Shown: one piece after another, positions 10,193-19,526 of the stretch
How the letters are laid out: each line of letters opens with the position of its first letter
How positions within the stretch are numbered: the first letter of the stretch is position 1
Origin: Alteromonas sp. V450
Lineage (GTDB): Bacteria; Pseudomonadota; Gammaproteobacteria; Enterobacterales; Alteromonadaceae
Direction: 5' to 3'
Assembly (NCBI RefSeq): GCF_001885075.1
Contig: NZ_MODU01000004.1
Span: forward strand, 3,286,001-3,350,000
Length of the DNA: 64,000 nt
Made by a program: the position numbers and the translations under genes
Notes under the pieces: model-generated
Told to the model about the DNA's origin: nothing
Seen by the model: the letters and a program-made list of their open reading frames with translations, nothing else
The model's database searches: none

Positions 10193-10290
10193 ATGTCTGT
10201 AATTCAGTAATTCACATCTCTTTTTACAGCGAACTACTTCTCACTCAAAGCGGTTACTGAAAAATGCTTATCTCGTTAAGAAACAACCAC

Positions 10291-11526
10291 TTACCGAAGC
10301 CGTTCAGCGAAGCGAACTGACACATAAGCCAGTGCAAAAAAGACAAGAAAACCCCAACCTATTGGCATCAAGTTCCCATTTAAAAAACTATCGACTATAA
10401 GGGCAACAGGCACCGAGAATAAGCTTGAAAAGCAACCAATAATTGCTGCACCTAAACCAGCCATATCGCCAAGAGGCTGCATTGCCATAGCGTTTAAATT
10501 GCCAAACAGAATACCTACAAAGAAAAAGCCAACGAACATAACGGCCACGGTCGGAATTAATGGCGGCAGACCATCGTAAGCAAATAGCAGTGCCAAATAC
10601 ACCACCGCAAAACAATTTACGCCTTTAAGCGCAAATCGACACAGCTTGCGCATGCCGAAGCGCATTACCATTTTTCCGTTAAAGTAAGAAGCAAGGCCTA
10701 TGGAAAAGGCGAGGGTAGCAAAGATATACGGGAACCACTCGCCCACGTCGTAAAACACAGTAAATATGGTTTGCGATGCACTTAAGTACGCCAGAAATGC
10801 TCCAAAAATACAGCCCATAGCAAAGGTGTAACCCATCACTGCTGGGTTAGTCAGAATATACTTTGACGATAAAAAAAACTGCGCCCATGAAAACTTTTTA
10901 CGCTTCGCCCGCGGCAAGGTTTCTCCTTGACGAGAAAAGAACCAGATACCAGCCATGGTAGCCACAATAAGAAATAGCGTGAAAATATGGAACCATGAAG
11001 ATAACTCCATCACCGTTTGCCCGATAATAGGCGCCAGCATAGGTACTAAAATAAATACCATCATGATAAACGACATGACTTTTGCCATTGCATCGCCTAC
11101 GTATAGGTCACGAATAATGGCCATTGAGGCTATGCGAGGGCCTGATACGCCAAACGCCTGAATAACACGCCCCACCAGCATGGTTTCCAGGTTGGTTGCC
11201 AACATACACACAAAAGTACCTAAGGCGAAAATACACAAGCCCACTAATATAGTTAAACGACGACCGCGGCTATCTGAAAACGGACCGAAAAACATTTGCC
11301 CAAATGCCATGCCTAAAAAGAAAACGGTGACAATTAAATGGGTTTGATGATCTTCTTCCACATTTAGAGACTCACCAATTTGAATAAGTGCGGGCAACAT
11401 AGCATCTATACTCAGTGCTACTAGCGAAGTCATCGTTGCCATTAAAGCTACAAATTCAACAAGGCCAAGGGCGGGCTTTTGCGCAACTGCGGTTTCAACA
11501 GATACGCCATTAGGTGTCTGGGGCAT
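10291..11526 (-). CDS. MFS multidrug efflux transporter, Bcr/CflA type
   Basis: A 12-helix major facilitator transporter of the drug:H+ antiporter-1 type. The first helix carries the family-typical SIDAMLPAL stretch, and the loop between helices 2 and 3 has the MFS motif GPFSDSRGRRLT. Helix 5 holds GPRIASMAIIRD, close to motif C/D2 of Bcr/CflA proteins. The ATG at 11526 (411 residues, MPQTPNGV) is preferred over the longest frame start at 11592, which adds 22 hydrophilic residues of low plausibility. The substrate cannot be told from sequence. The gene stands alone, divergent from tamA across about 590 bases. Confidence 0.85.
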   Translation of the reverse strand: MPQTPNGVSVETAVAQKPALGLVEFVALMATMTSLVALSIDAMLPALIQIGESLNVEEDHQTHLIVTVFFLGMAFGQMFFGPFSDSRGRRLTILVGLCIFALGTFVCMLATNLETMLVGRVIQAFGVSGPRIASMAIIRDLYVGDAMAKVMSFIMMVFILVPMLAPIIGQTVMELSSWFHIFTLFLIVATMAGIWFFSRQGETLPRAKRKKFSWAQFFLSSKYILTNPAVMGYTFAMGCIFGAFLAYLSASQTIFTVFYDVGEWFPYIFATLAFSIGLASYFNGKMVMRFGMRKLCRFALKGVNCFAVVYLALLFAYDGLPPLIPTVAVMFVGFFFVGILFGNLNAMAMQPLGDMAGLGAAIIGCFSSLFSVPVALIVDSFLNGNLMPIGWGFLVFFALAYVSVRFAERLR

Positions 11527-11972
11527 AAAATCTCGAATGTGAATAAAGTGGAGGAAACGTATATGGTGCGCATATGGAGCGATAACGCACACGAATAATA
11601 GGATAACAGAATATCGATTAAAAAGCCGTCAGCAAAATATTGCTAATCGTAAATACTGGTGTTTTCAACGGGTAGACGACCAATACAGCAGATACTTAAT
11701 AAAACGGGTTAAAAAACTATCCTCAGGCGATATTGTTAGTATGACTAGCACTTTTAATCTACATTTCTATAGCCTGTGGAACTTTAACAATGCAGTAAGC
11801 TCTATTATGTACTGTAAGCGGCGCACAACATGCTACGCATGTTTATCGGGGTCAAAACAATGCGCACTGTTTGGCTAGTGACAATAGTTATGTAGCATCG
11901 TTTTAATGAAAACGTTGTTTGCATAATTGGGGCACTTTTTTGCAACTGCGCACATAAAGGTTCTAAACCGCC

Positions 11973-11994
11973 TCACATTAGCGCAATAATGTGA
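11973..11994. promoter_or_regulatory. Perfect palindrome upstream of tamA, candidate operator
   Basis: TCACATTA and TAATGTGA are perfect 8-bp arms around a 6-base spacer. It lies about 40 bases upstream of the putative tamA -10 element, where an activator or repressor site would be expected. The half-sites face the wrong way for a CRP site. Confidence 0.4.
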
Positions 11995-12030
11995 TCTCTC
12001 GTCGTACTTTGCAGATACAAATTACAGATA

Positions 12031-12039
12031 TGGTATTAT
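12031..12039 (+). promoter_or_regulatory. Candidate extended -10 promoter for tamA
   Basis: TGGTATTAT fits the extended -10 pattern TG-N-TATAAT with one mismatch, and TTGCAG lies 19 bases upstream of the -10 hexamer. The start of transcription would be about 12046, leaving a 70-base leader before tamA. Confidence 0.35.
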
Positions 12040-12119
12040 TAACCACAGATATATTATGGATTTTACCCACACGCGGTAAGCGTCTAAGCGCAGCGTTACC
12101 TTAAGGATTCAGCCTTTTC

Positions 12120-13958
12120 ATGCCTTCGATTTGGAGCAGGCTTACTAGTTTTCGAGAGCCTCTATTCCGACAATTTATATTGAAAAAAAGCCGAGCAGTT
12201 CGTGTTTTGGTTTGCCATATCTTGTGCACGCTTACTTTCGCCTTGCTTAACAACTCTTACGCCCAAGAGCCTATCTCTTACAATATTCAAGGAGTTGAAG
12301 ACGCTCAACTTCGCAATAATATTCGCCTGCATTTGAATAGTCTTGATGTAGAAAAAACTCTGCTCACCGACCCCTATTGGCAAGACGAAGTAGGTGAAAC
12401 AGTAGCGACAGCAGTACAACCCTATGGTTATTACAACAGCGAGACCAAAGTGAACATTGAAGAAGGTGACAGGGTTACCGTGAATGTTGCTTTGAATGCG
12501 CCACTCACTATCAATAAGGTTACTCGCGAAATTATAGGTGCAGGACGCGAAGATAAGGCTTTTAGAGAACGTTTCAACTCGCTAAAACTCAAAGAGGGCG
12601 ACGTGCTAAACCAAACCATCTACGAGTCGTTTAAGTCGTCCATGTTCAACTATGCACTATCTAATGGCTATTTTGATTACTTTTGGCAGGCTACTCGCCT
12701 CGACTTGGTGCGCGATGAAAAACAAGCCAACGTTCTGCTCATCGCACAGAGTGGCCCTCAGTACAAATTTGGTGAGCTAAAATTTATTGGCAACGACAAG
12801 GCAAAAGCTATCATCGAGCGACTGAAGCCCTTTCAAACGGGCGATGCGTACTCTTCATCTACGTTAGCTGACTTTAACAGAAGCCTGAATCAATCAGGGT
12901 ATTTTACCCGCGTCATTGCCCGACCGGTTGTAAGTGAGGCTGATGGCTTGCAGGTTCCCATAGAAATATCATTGCTTCACCGCCCCACCGATGCGTTTAA
13001 TGTTTCTGTTGGCGCGGCCACCGATACCGGACCACGGCTTCGCTTAGGTTGGGAGCGACCTTGGGTTAACAGCAAAGGTCACTCAGTTTCATCGGATATT
13101 TTCATTTCAGCACCAGAGCAATCCGTCACTGCTGATTACCGCATACCAATGAAAAATATCACTCGAGACTATGCCAGTATAGAAGCGGGCTACCAGTTTA
13201 TTGAATACAGCAATACCTCGTTTGAAAGTGAAACGTTATCTTTAGCGGCACATCGATATTGGCAGGGTAATGATTCACCTTGGCAGCACGATGGCTCTAT
13301 CACTTACTTACGTGAAACTTATGATCAGGGAGAGTTGAGCACGAATACCACCTCTTTGGTGCTGCCAGGGTACTCGTTAACCTATCGTGATAAAGACAGT
13401 GAACTTAATATTAATAACGGTACCTACCTTCAAATGCTCACCCAAATTGGTAAAGAAGGGTACGGTTCTGATATCGATTTTGCCAAAGCCGTTGTCGAAG
13501 CAACGTTTATAAGAACGTTTAATAATGTACACAGAATAGCGCTGCGCGGTGAGGCTGGGATCATAAAAACTAATCGTTTTGATGACGTACCTACTTCGCT
13601 GCGTTTTTACGCCGGGGGCGATAAAAGTGTTCGTGGCTTTGACTATCGAGAGATCTCTCCAACAGCGGAAGTTATCGACCCGGAAACAGGCGAACTTACC
13701 GTTGATTCAATTGGTGGGAAATACCTCGCTACGTCAAGTATAGAATATGCCTATCAAGTGGCAGAGAATTGGCGAGTAGCAGCTTTTGTTGACGCGGGCA
13801 CAGCAACTAACGATACGAATACAACGCTGACATACAGTACTGGGCCCGGTGTACATTGGCTCTCGCCAATTGGCCCAATACGATTATATATAGCAAGAGG
13901 TTTTGCGCCAGAAGAAAACACATGGCAGCTACATATTATGTTGGGGCCTGAGCTATGA
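12120..13958 (+). CDS. tamA: Translocation and assembly module subunit TamA (Omp85 family)
   Basis: TamA is an outer-membrane Omp85 barrel that works with TamB in inserting outer-membrane proteins and in lipid transport between membranes. The 612-residue protein has a signal peptide (hydrophobic stretch in VLVCHILCTLTFALL, cleavage probably after NNSYA near residue 48). POTRA-like domains follow to about residue 280, then a 16-strand barrel ending in a C-terminal aromatic-rich strand. The barrel signature RFYAGGDKSVRGFDYREI is intact with the conserved RGF. The stop overlaps the tamB start (ATGA), so the two are translationally coupled. The N-terminus may begin at a later start, since about 25 residues precede the signal peptide. 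Confidence 0.93.
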   Translation: MPSIWSRLTSFREPLFRQFILKKSRAVRVLVCHILCTLTFALLNNSYAQEPISYNIQGVEDAQLRNNIRLHLNSLDVEKTLLTDPYWQDEVGETVATAVQPYGYYNSETKVNIEEGDRVTVNVALNAPLTINKVTREIIGAGREDKAFRERFNSLKLKEGDVLNQTIYESFKSSMFNYALSNGYFDYFWQATRLDLVRDEKQANVLLIAQSGPQYKFGELKFIGNDKAKAIIERLKPFQTGDAYSSSTLADFNRSLNQSGYFTRVIARPVVSEADGLQVPIEISLLHRPTDAFNVSVGAATDTGPRLRLGWERPWVNSKGHSVSSDIFISAPEQSVTADYRIPMKNITRDYASIEAGYQFIEYSNTSFESETLSLAAHRYWQGNDSPWQHDGSITYLRETYDQGELSTNTTSLVLPGYSLTYRDKDSELNINNGTYLQMLTQIGKEGYGSDIDFAKAVVEATFIRTFNNVHRIALRGEAGIIKTNRFDDVPTSLRFYAGGDKSVRGFDYREISPTAEVIDPETGELTVDSIGGKYLATSSIEYAYQVAENWRVAAFVDAGTATNDTNTTLTYSTGPGVHWLSPIGPIRLYIARGFAPEENTWQLHIMLGPEL

Positions 13959-16900
13959 AAAAACGTACGCTTTCGGCCATTTTACTTTCACCGGTTCTTA
14001 TACTGGTCGCATTGTATGCTGTTTTGATAAGCCCTTTAGGCGGTCCTGCCGTTAAGTTTTTGGCCAACACGCTGGTTGAAAACCTTTCCATCGATGCCAT
14101 TGACGGCGGATTTGCTGACACGCTAGAAGTACATAATGTTGAGTGGGAGAACCCGCAATGGAAGGTAACTGCACAATATGCCTACATTGACATTACGTGG
14201 CGTTGTTTGTTTGAACCTAGAGTATGTATCAATGAAGTCATGCTTGAAAACGCTACGCTTACACAGCGCTCAAGCGCACCTGAATCTTCCGATGATACAC
14301 CTGCAGGAGGCCAGGTTGAATTGCCGCTGCCTATTGATGTTGGGTATTTAGCACTAACGAATATCAAACTTGCGTTGCTTACGACAACAGTGGAGATTGA
14401 TGAACTAGAGTTGGCCGATTTTGAAGGAAATAGCGCCCTTATTCTCGACAGTATAGCCGCCAAAGGTGTTCGTATTTCTCTTTTAGAGCAAAATGAAGCA
14501 GATAGTCCATCGTCTGCAGCCATCACCAATGCATCGAAGGCTAACAGTAATCAACCTGCCACACATACACAGCAAGCCCCCGAGGAAGAAGTGCCCAGTA
14601 CTGATAGCGCTTTGCCTACGTCATACTCATTAAGCTACAACGTTCCTGAACTACCCAACATTGCCTCACCTATACCTTTGTCTCTTGGTAATTTTTTAGT
14701 AGAAGATCTACACATAATTCAAGGAGAGAGTGCACAACACGTCTCACTCATCTCACTATTAGAGGCTCACTTCAAGGGCAGTGATGTCGCTATTGCAGAC
14801 ATGACCGTTGTGCATGAACAAGGTGAAGTAAAAGGAAAAGCAAGCGCAACACTTGATGGAAACTTCCCATTAAATGTGGCTATTAACGCGAAAACGAAGC
14901 TTGGCGACACACCACAAGAACTGAGTGTAGCGGCTGAAGGCGCGTTGGACGACTTAACGCTGTCAGTTGCGGCCAGAGGCGCGATAACTGCGAATGCTAA
15001 CCTTATGGCCAACTTGCTAGACAGTAATCTACCTATAGAATTCACTGCGAACTGGCAAGAACAAGCCATACCGACAATGGAAAATACTACGCTCAAAGAA
15101 GGACAGTTAACGCTTTCCGGCACCATGGGTGATTACGTGCTTAAAGGGGCTGGCGCCGCTACATTGCCGGACATTGGCAATGTTCCGGTATCACTTGATG
15201 TGGTGCTGAAAAAGAACAATATCTTTGTTAATCAAGCCAATATAAACGCCTTGGAAGGGAGCTTAACCAACACAGGTACTCTGTATTTAAATGAAAGCAT
15301 TGCGTGGGAAGGTAAGACAACGCTTAAGAATGTATCAGGGCGAAAGTTCAGCACTTATGCGCCTGAAAAAATTAGCGGAGAAATAGACAGCATACTGCAA
15401 TACTCTGAGCGCGGCGGATTACATATGAGCCTAAGAGATATGACTGTCACAGGCGTACTTCAGGGCAAACCGCTTCAGGTGAAGGGGAATGCGGTTTATG
15501 CTAGCCCGAGCGACTTATTCGTTACTAACGTCAATATCACTCAAGAACACCAGCAAGAGCGAAACACGATACGCGCCATTGCTCAAGTACTGAATAAGCG
15601 GCATTTAAATGCAGATATTGCGATAAACGTAAACGCAATTTCAAGCCTATACCCCGAAATAACGGGGGCGCTAACCGGCAATATAACAGCCACCGGTCCG
15701 TGGCAAAACCCGAGTGCCAACGGCACAATTGCACTTTCTAATATCGCGGTGTCACCCAATTTAAATGCCTCTGCCGCGCAGCAAGGGCCATTGAACGGCG
15801 AAATCAAAGTTACCGGTACCTATCGCGATCACACCGCAGATATTGACCTTGCTGTGCCAAATAATAATATTGGGCTGTCTTTGAAAGGCGCGTGGACGAA
15901 TAACCATTGGGTTGGAAAAATCAGTGATACTGCGCTAAAAATTGCCAATATGCAGTGGACGCTATCAAGCCCGTTCAACGTTGACATAGGCACCACACCT
16001 GTAACGGCTAAAATTGGTCAGCACTGCTGGACCTCGCGAAAAGAAGGTGAGCTTTGTATTTCAAACGTGAATTATCAAGAAGACAAAGCCAGCTGGGATA
16101 TTAGCGCAACATCGCTGCCCATTGGGTTATGGGCAAATGAGTTAGCGCCAACGGTTGTATCAAGCCCTTCAAAGGCAACACTTACCGTAAAAACCAAAGG
16201 CAGTTATTCAGCTAACAATCCCATTGATGCGACGTTCACTGCGTCTATGAGCTCAGCGCCATGGCAGCTGGGTGAAACGCGACCGCTGACGCTTACTATT
16301 AACGCTATAGAAACCAACGGTAAAATAACGCAGGGGCAATTAGAGTCGACATCTCTTATATCGAGCCAAGATATTGGTGATGCGACGCTATCGCTAAATA
16401 CTCGCCCATTTGATGAGCGCGTTCCGCTAGAGGGAACGTTGATGATGGAAGGGCTTAACGTTGCGCCATTTAAACCCCTTTCCCCGGCAATAAGAACCCT
16501 GACGGGAAAGCTTAATGGTAACATTTCGCTAAGTGGGTTCATTGACGATCCAGCGCTAAACGGTGAATTGAGCATTGCCAATGGCGCTATTGATATTCAA
16601 GATACACCGGTCTCTCTGGCTGACTGGGAACAAAGCGTTGTACTTGATGGCCAAACCGCCGCTCTTGACGGTACATTTGTTTTGGGTGGTGGAAAGGGTG
16701 CGCTGAAAGGCGAGGTAGACTGGTCATCCAACCCCAGTGCGACATTTAATTTAAAAGGAAACGGTTTCGAAGTTCGTCAGCCAAACATTCGACTGAAGGT
16801 ATCACCGAATATCGATATCGCCGCCACAAAAGAAAAAGTGGACGTGAGTGGCGAGGTAAATATTCCGTGGGCGAGAATTGAAATAGAGTCGCTACCTGAG

Positions 16901-17812
16901 AGCGCGGTTTCACCATCAAAAGACGTACACCTGCGGGGAGAACCGGATAGAGAGGAACCGCTGGATATCGTCCATGCTTCAGTATTGGTCAATATCGACA
17001 AAAACAAAACCGAAGAAGTGAAACTTGAAGCGTTTGGTCTTACCGCAAGTTTGTACGGCGGTATTCGCGTAAACACCCAGCCTGCGCTTGTGGGCTATGG
17101 TGACCTACAAATTTTAAATGGCCGTTACAATGCCTACGGACAACAGTTAATTATTCAAACTGGTGAAGTACAATTTAACGGCCCTATTGATCAACCGTTG
17201 TTGCTGGTTGAAGCCATTCGCGACCCGGCTAAAACCGATGACGACGTAATTGCAGGTATTCGTATTGATGGCGCTGCCGACTCGCCAAGTATCAATCTGT
17301 TTTCAGAGCCTGCAATGGATCAGCAAGGCGTACTGTCGTACTTGCTTACCGGCTCGGGTCCGAACTCAGGAACACAAGATCCTAATTACGCCGCACTGCT
17401 TTTAGGCTTTGGCTTGTCGAACACCAAAACCCTAACGGGCCAAGTTGGCAGTGCGTTGGGCATTGATGACTTCAGCCTAAGCACCAACGAGAACATGCTG
17501 TCAGTGACAGGGCAAATTAATGAACGATTATCAGTAGAGTACAACGTAGATGTTGGCTTGAGTAACAACGACGCTAACAGCACGCTACGCCGTAGGCAAT
17601 TACCACCTGATTTAGCGCTAAAGTATCAATTGTTGCCTAGCTTGTACTTAGAAGCGATTCAAACCACATTGGAAGATCAATCTGAATTTGCCTTAGATCT
17701 CTATTATGAGTTTTTCTTGGGCGATAACAGAGTCCAAAAAGATAATGATGAAGACAACAGTGATCCTAACGATACCGATGTAAATGCAGAGCAAACGCTG
17801 AAAGATAACTGA
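13955..17812 (+). CDS. tamB: Translocation and assembly module subunit TamB (DUF490/AsmA-like)
   Basis: TamB is a long periplasm-spanning beta-taco protein anchored in the inner membrane, partner of TamA. The 1285 residues begin with one signal-anchor helix (LSAILLSPVLILVALYAVLI), then repetitive beta-rich AsmA-like sequence, and end in the conserved TamB (DUF490) domain. Within that domain GSGPNSGTQ and the final strands after QLPPDLALKYQLLPSLYLE are recognisable. A low-complexity Ser/Ala/Gln/Glu-rich linker lies around residues 180-215. The last 20 residues are acidic. The start overlaps tamA by four bases. Confidence 0.93.
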   Translation: MKKRTLSAILLSPVLILVALYAVLISPLGGPAVKFLANTLVENLSIDAIDGGFADTLEVHNVEWENPQWKVTAQYAYIDITWRCLFEPRVCINEVMLENATLTQRSSAPESSDDTPAGGQVELPLPIDVGYLALTNIKLALLTTTVEIDELELADFEGNSALILDSIAAKGVRISLLEQNEADSPSSAAITNASKANSNQPATHTQQAPEEEVPSTDSALPTSYSLSYNVPELPNIASPIPLSLGNFLVEDLHIIQGESAQHVSLISLLEAHFKGSDVAIADMTVVHEQGEVKGKASATLDGNFPLNVAINAKTKLGDTPQELSVAAEGALDDLTLSVAARGAITANANLMANLLDSNLPIEFTANWQEQAIPTMENTTLKEGQLTLSGTMGDYVLKGAGAATLPDIGNVPVSLDVVLKKNNIFVNQANINALEGSLTNTGTLYLNESIAWEGKTTLKNVSGRKFSTYAPEKISGEIDSILQYSERGGLHMSLRDMTVTGVLQGKPLQVKGNAVYASPSDLFVTNVNITQEHQQERNTIRAIAQVLNKRHLNADIAINVNAISSLYPEITGALTGNITATGPWQNPSANGTIALSNIAVSPNLNASAAQQGPLNGEIKVTGTYRDHTADIDLAVPNNNIGLSLKGAWTNNHWVGKISDTALKIANMQWTLSSPFNVDIGTTPVTAKIGQHCWTSRKEGELCISNVNYQEDKASWDISATSLPIGLWANELAPTVVSSPSKATLTVKTKGSYSANNPIDATFTASMSSAPWQLGETRPLTLTINAIETNGKITQGQLESTSLISSQDIGDATLSLNTRPFDERVPLEGTLMMEGLNVAPFKPLSPAIRTLTGKLNGNISLSGFIDDPALNGELSIANGAIDIQDTPVSLADWEQSVVLDGQTAALDGTFVLGGGKGALKGEVDWSSNPSATFNLKGNGFEVRQPNIRLKVSPNIDIAATKEKVDVSGEVNIPWARIEIESLPESAVSPSKDVHLRGEPDREEPLDIVHASVLVNIDKNKTEEVKLEAFGLTASLYGGIRVNTQPALVGYGDLQILNGRYNAYGQQLIIQTGEVQFNGPIDQPLLLVEAIRDPAKTDDDVIAGIRIDGAADSPSINLFSEPAMDQQGVLSYLLTGSGPNSGTQDPNYAALLLGFGLSNTKTLTGQVGSALGIDDFSLSTNENMLSVTGQINERLSVEYNVDVGLSNNDANSTLRRRQLPPDLALKYQLLPSLYLEAIQTTLEDQSEFALDLYYEFFLGDNRVQKDNDEDNSDPNDTDVNAEQTLKDN

Positions 17813-18169
17813 GGCGCACCCAGTGTTAGTCGTAACACATCAGTAAAATGTACGTGAAGCTGCCATTGGATAATTGTAATTCCTAAGGCAGCTATGAGCG
17901 TGCAACGGACGCTCACAGTTCATAATTTTATTACTGAGAATTCTCAGTAAATCCCCAGATACACACAAATAACTTAGCTAACATTTTGATATAACAAAAT
18001 AAAGTGAGCTTCTCATCATTGGATATTACTATGAAGTTTCAGTAATACCTCAATAAGGTTAGTTTTAAGCGTAAGCTGTATTATTAACAATTTGAATTAT
18101 TAGACTTTTCTGGTAATTTGAATAGAAAATCGTAGACAGATATTACTGAGACATCTAAATAATAATCTG
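17813..18169. other. A+T-rich intergenic region between tamB and the integron cassette
   Basis: No ORF is supportable. A hairpin TGAGCGT-N7-ACGCTCA at 17895-17915 lies about 80 bases after the tamB stop and may be a weak terminator, without a T-run. A perfect 20-base palindrome TTACTGAGAATTCTCAGTAA occupies 17931-17950, and single TTACTGA/TCAGTAA copies recur at 18039 and 18143. No second attC-like structure was found, so the cassette that follows appears solitary. Confidence 0.5.
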
Positions 18170-18250
18170 TTAGCTGCTTAATGCAGTAGCAATCCATTTC
18201 TTATAATCTGAATTATCGGAAGTAAAATTTAAAATTAATAGGACGTATAA

Positions 18251-19438
18251 ATGAAAGTATTTTTGTTATTTATAATAATAATTCTCACAGGTTGCAGTGA
18301 CCCTCAAGGTGAGATAGAAAAGCTAGGTATTCCATATACTCAAAAATCTTTTTTCGAGCAAGCCGTTTATAAAAAAGATACAAATTTGATAAAGCTTTTT
18401 TTGAATGCTGGCTTGTCTGTTGAGGCCACAGATGAAAGTGGAGATACAGCACTTATTAACGCTGCTATAAGAAATGATTTTGAAAGCATAAAAATGCTTA
18501 TTAAAGAGTTTGATGCTAATGTACATACAAAAAACAAATATGGACGTGATGCCTTAGCTGCATTTTTAGATAATAATATTAAAGACTTTTCATCTATCAA
18601 AAAAATAACTCCATTTATGTTAGAACATGGAGCAACTTTAGATACATACTCCAATACAAAGAATAACTCTTTAGAAAAATTAACTCGAATTCATGATAAC
18701 TACTATACAAAGGAAGCACATATTCCTTTATTAGCCCAATTCTTTGAGTGGGGGTATGATATTAACAAAAATATAAAGTCTTCATACTATATCGGTGGGC
18801 AAAGAATTCCATTAAATACTTATATGGATGCAGCGATTTCCGCCTTAGACTTTGAGTTAATTGATTTATTAATAGAAAAAGGAGCTAAATTTCAAAAGCA
18901 TGAAGCTTTAGTAAATATATACAGATCACTTTATTACGACCAAGCAATAAGAAAATTACCTAAAAAGTATCAAGGTGATATGTCTGAGCACACTAAAAGA
19001 GCAATGCAGACGATTTCTGAAATAGCAAAAGGTTTAAAAGCATTTGAACCTGATATTTTATTTAAAATGAAATATGACAGAGATACAGTTGGTGTTTGGA
19101 TGATAGAACCAATCAAACTAGCAATTGAAAAAGGCATCGATATTAATAAAATACCTTATGGTGAAAACCCATATTGGAGAGACAACAAAGCCTTACCAAT
19201 CACACATAAACTTATTTCTAGCTCAAGATATTTCGAACCAGTTAAACCATTAATAACTGAATTACTTAAAATAGGAGCGGACCCTTCTATAGAAGTTGCA
19301 AGTAGAAGGAACTCCGGTTATTCATTTTCAGAGCATACTGCATTGACCTTAACCTGTGATAGAGTTTTTAGTAAAAGCAAACCCAATTTCTGCGTTAATA
19401 AATCACTTATAGAATATAATAGTTATTTCTTAAATTAA
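18251..19438 (+). CDS. Ankyrin-repeat lipoprotein carried on an integron cassette
   Basis: A 395-residue protein. The N-terminus is a lipoprotein signal with lipobox ILTGC, Cys15 being the lipidation site. The next residues (S16, D17) do not give the inner-membrane retention signal, so an outer-membrane location is likely. Degenerate ankyrin-like helices follow: residues 57-100 (GDTALINAAIRNDFESIKML), about 195-215 (AISALDFELIDLLIEKGA), and near 335-375 (PLITELLKIGADP ... HTALTL). GGACG before the ATG at 18251 serves as a ribosome binding site. Codon use is A+T rich with many AAA, ATA and AAT codons, unlike its neighbours. Ankyrin repeats bind proteins; no partner can be named. Its downstream hairpin and attC place it as cassette cargo. 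Confidence 0.8.
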   Translation: MKVFLLFIIIILTGCSDPQGEIEKLGIPYTQKSFFEQAVYKKDTNLIKLFLNAGLSVEATDESGDTALINAAIRNDFESIKMLIKEFDANVHTKNKYGRDALAAFLDNNIKDFSSIKKITPFMLEHGATLDTYSNTKNNSLEKLTRIHDNYYTKEAHIPLLAQFFEWGYDINKNIKSSYYIGGQRIPLNTYMDAAISALDFELIDLLIEKGAKFQKHEALVNIYRSLYYDQAIRKLPKKYQGDMSEHTKRAMQTISEIAKGLKAFEPDILFKMKYDRDTVGVWMIEPIKLAIEKGIDINKIPYGENPYWRDNKALPITHKLISSSRYFEPVKPLITELLKIGADPSIEVASRRNSGYSFSEHTALTLTCDRVFSKSKPNFCVNKSLIEYNSYFLN

Positions 19439-19469
19439 AAAATTCTAAATGCTTTTTTATACAAAATGG

Positions 19470-19499
19470 AACCGTCGATAAAATATATTATCGACGGTT
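19470..19499 (+). terminator. Terminator-like hairpin after the cassette ORF
   Basis: A 12-bp perfect stem AACCGTCGATAA / TTATCGACGGTT with a six-base loop lies 32 bases after the stop. Only three T residues follow, so termination strength is uncertain. Confidence 0.6.
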
Positions 19500-19526
19500 T
19501 ATATGACATAAGTTTTGTGTGTAATC

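Larger units (their letters stand above)
11527..12119. other. Divergent intergenic region MFS exporter / tamA
   Basis: About 590 bases with no convincing ORF. The right half holds a perfect palindrome at 11973-11994 and an extended -10 promoter candidate at 12031-12039 for tamA. The left 350 bases (11600-11950) show nothing I can assign. They are A+T rich and may contain the exporter promoter. Confidence 0.5.

Noticed and set aside
11973..11994. CRP site before tamA
   Set aside because: The half-sites are TCACA...TGTGA, the reverse of the CRP pattern TGTGA-N6-TCACA.
17813..18169. A second integron cassette or attI upstream of the ankyrin gene
   Set aside because: No second GGGCGTTA-type core or attC-like hairpin and no integrase gene were found; the 20-base palindrome there has no loop or core boxes.
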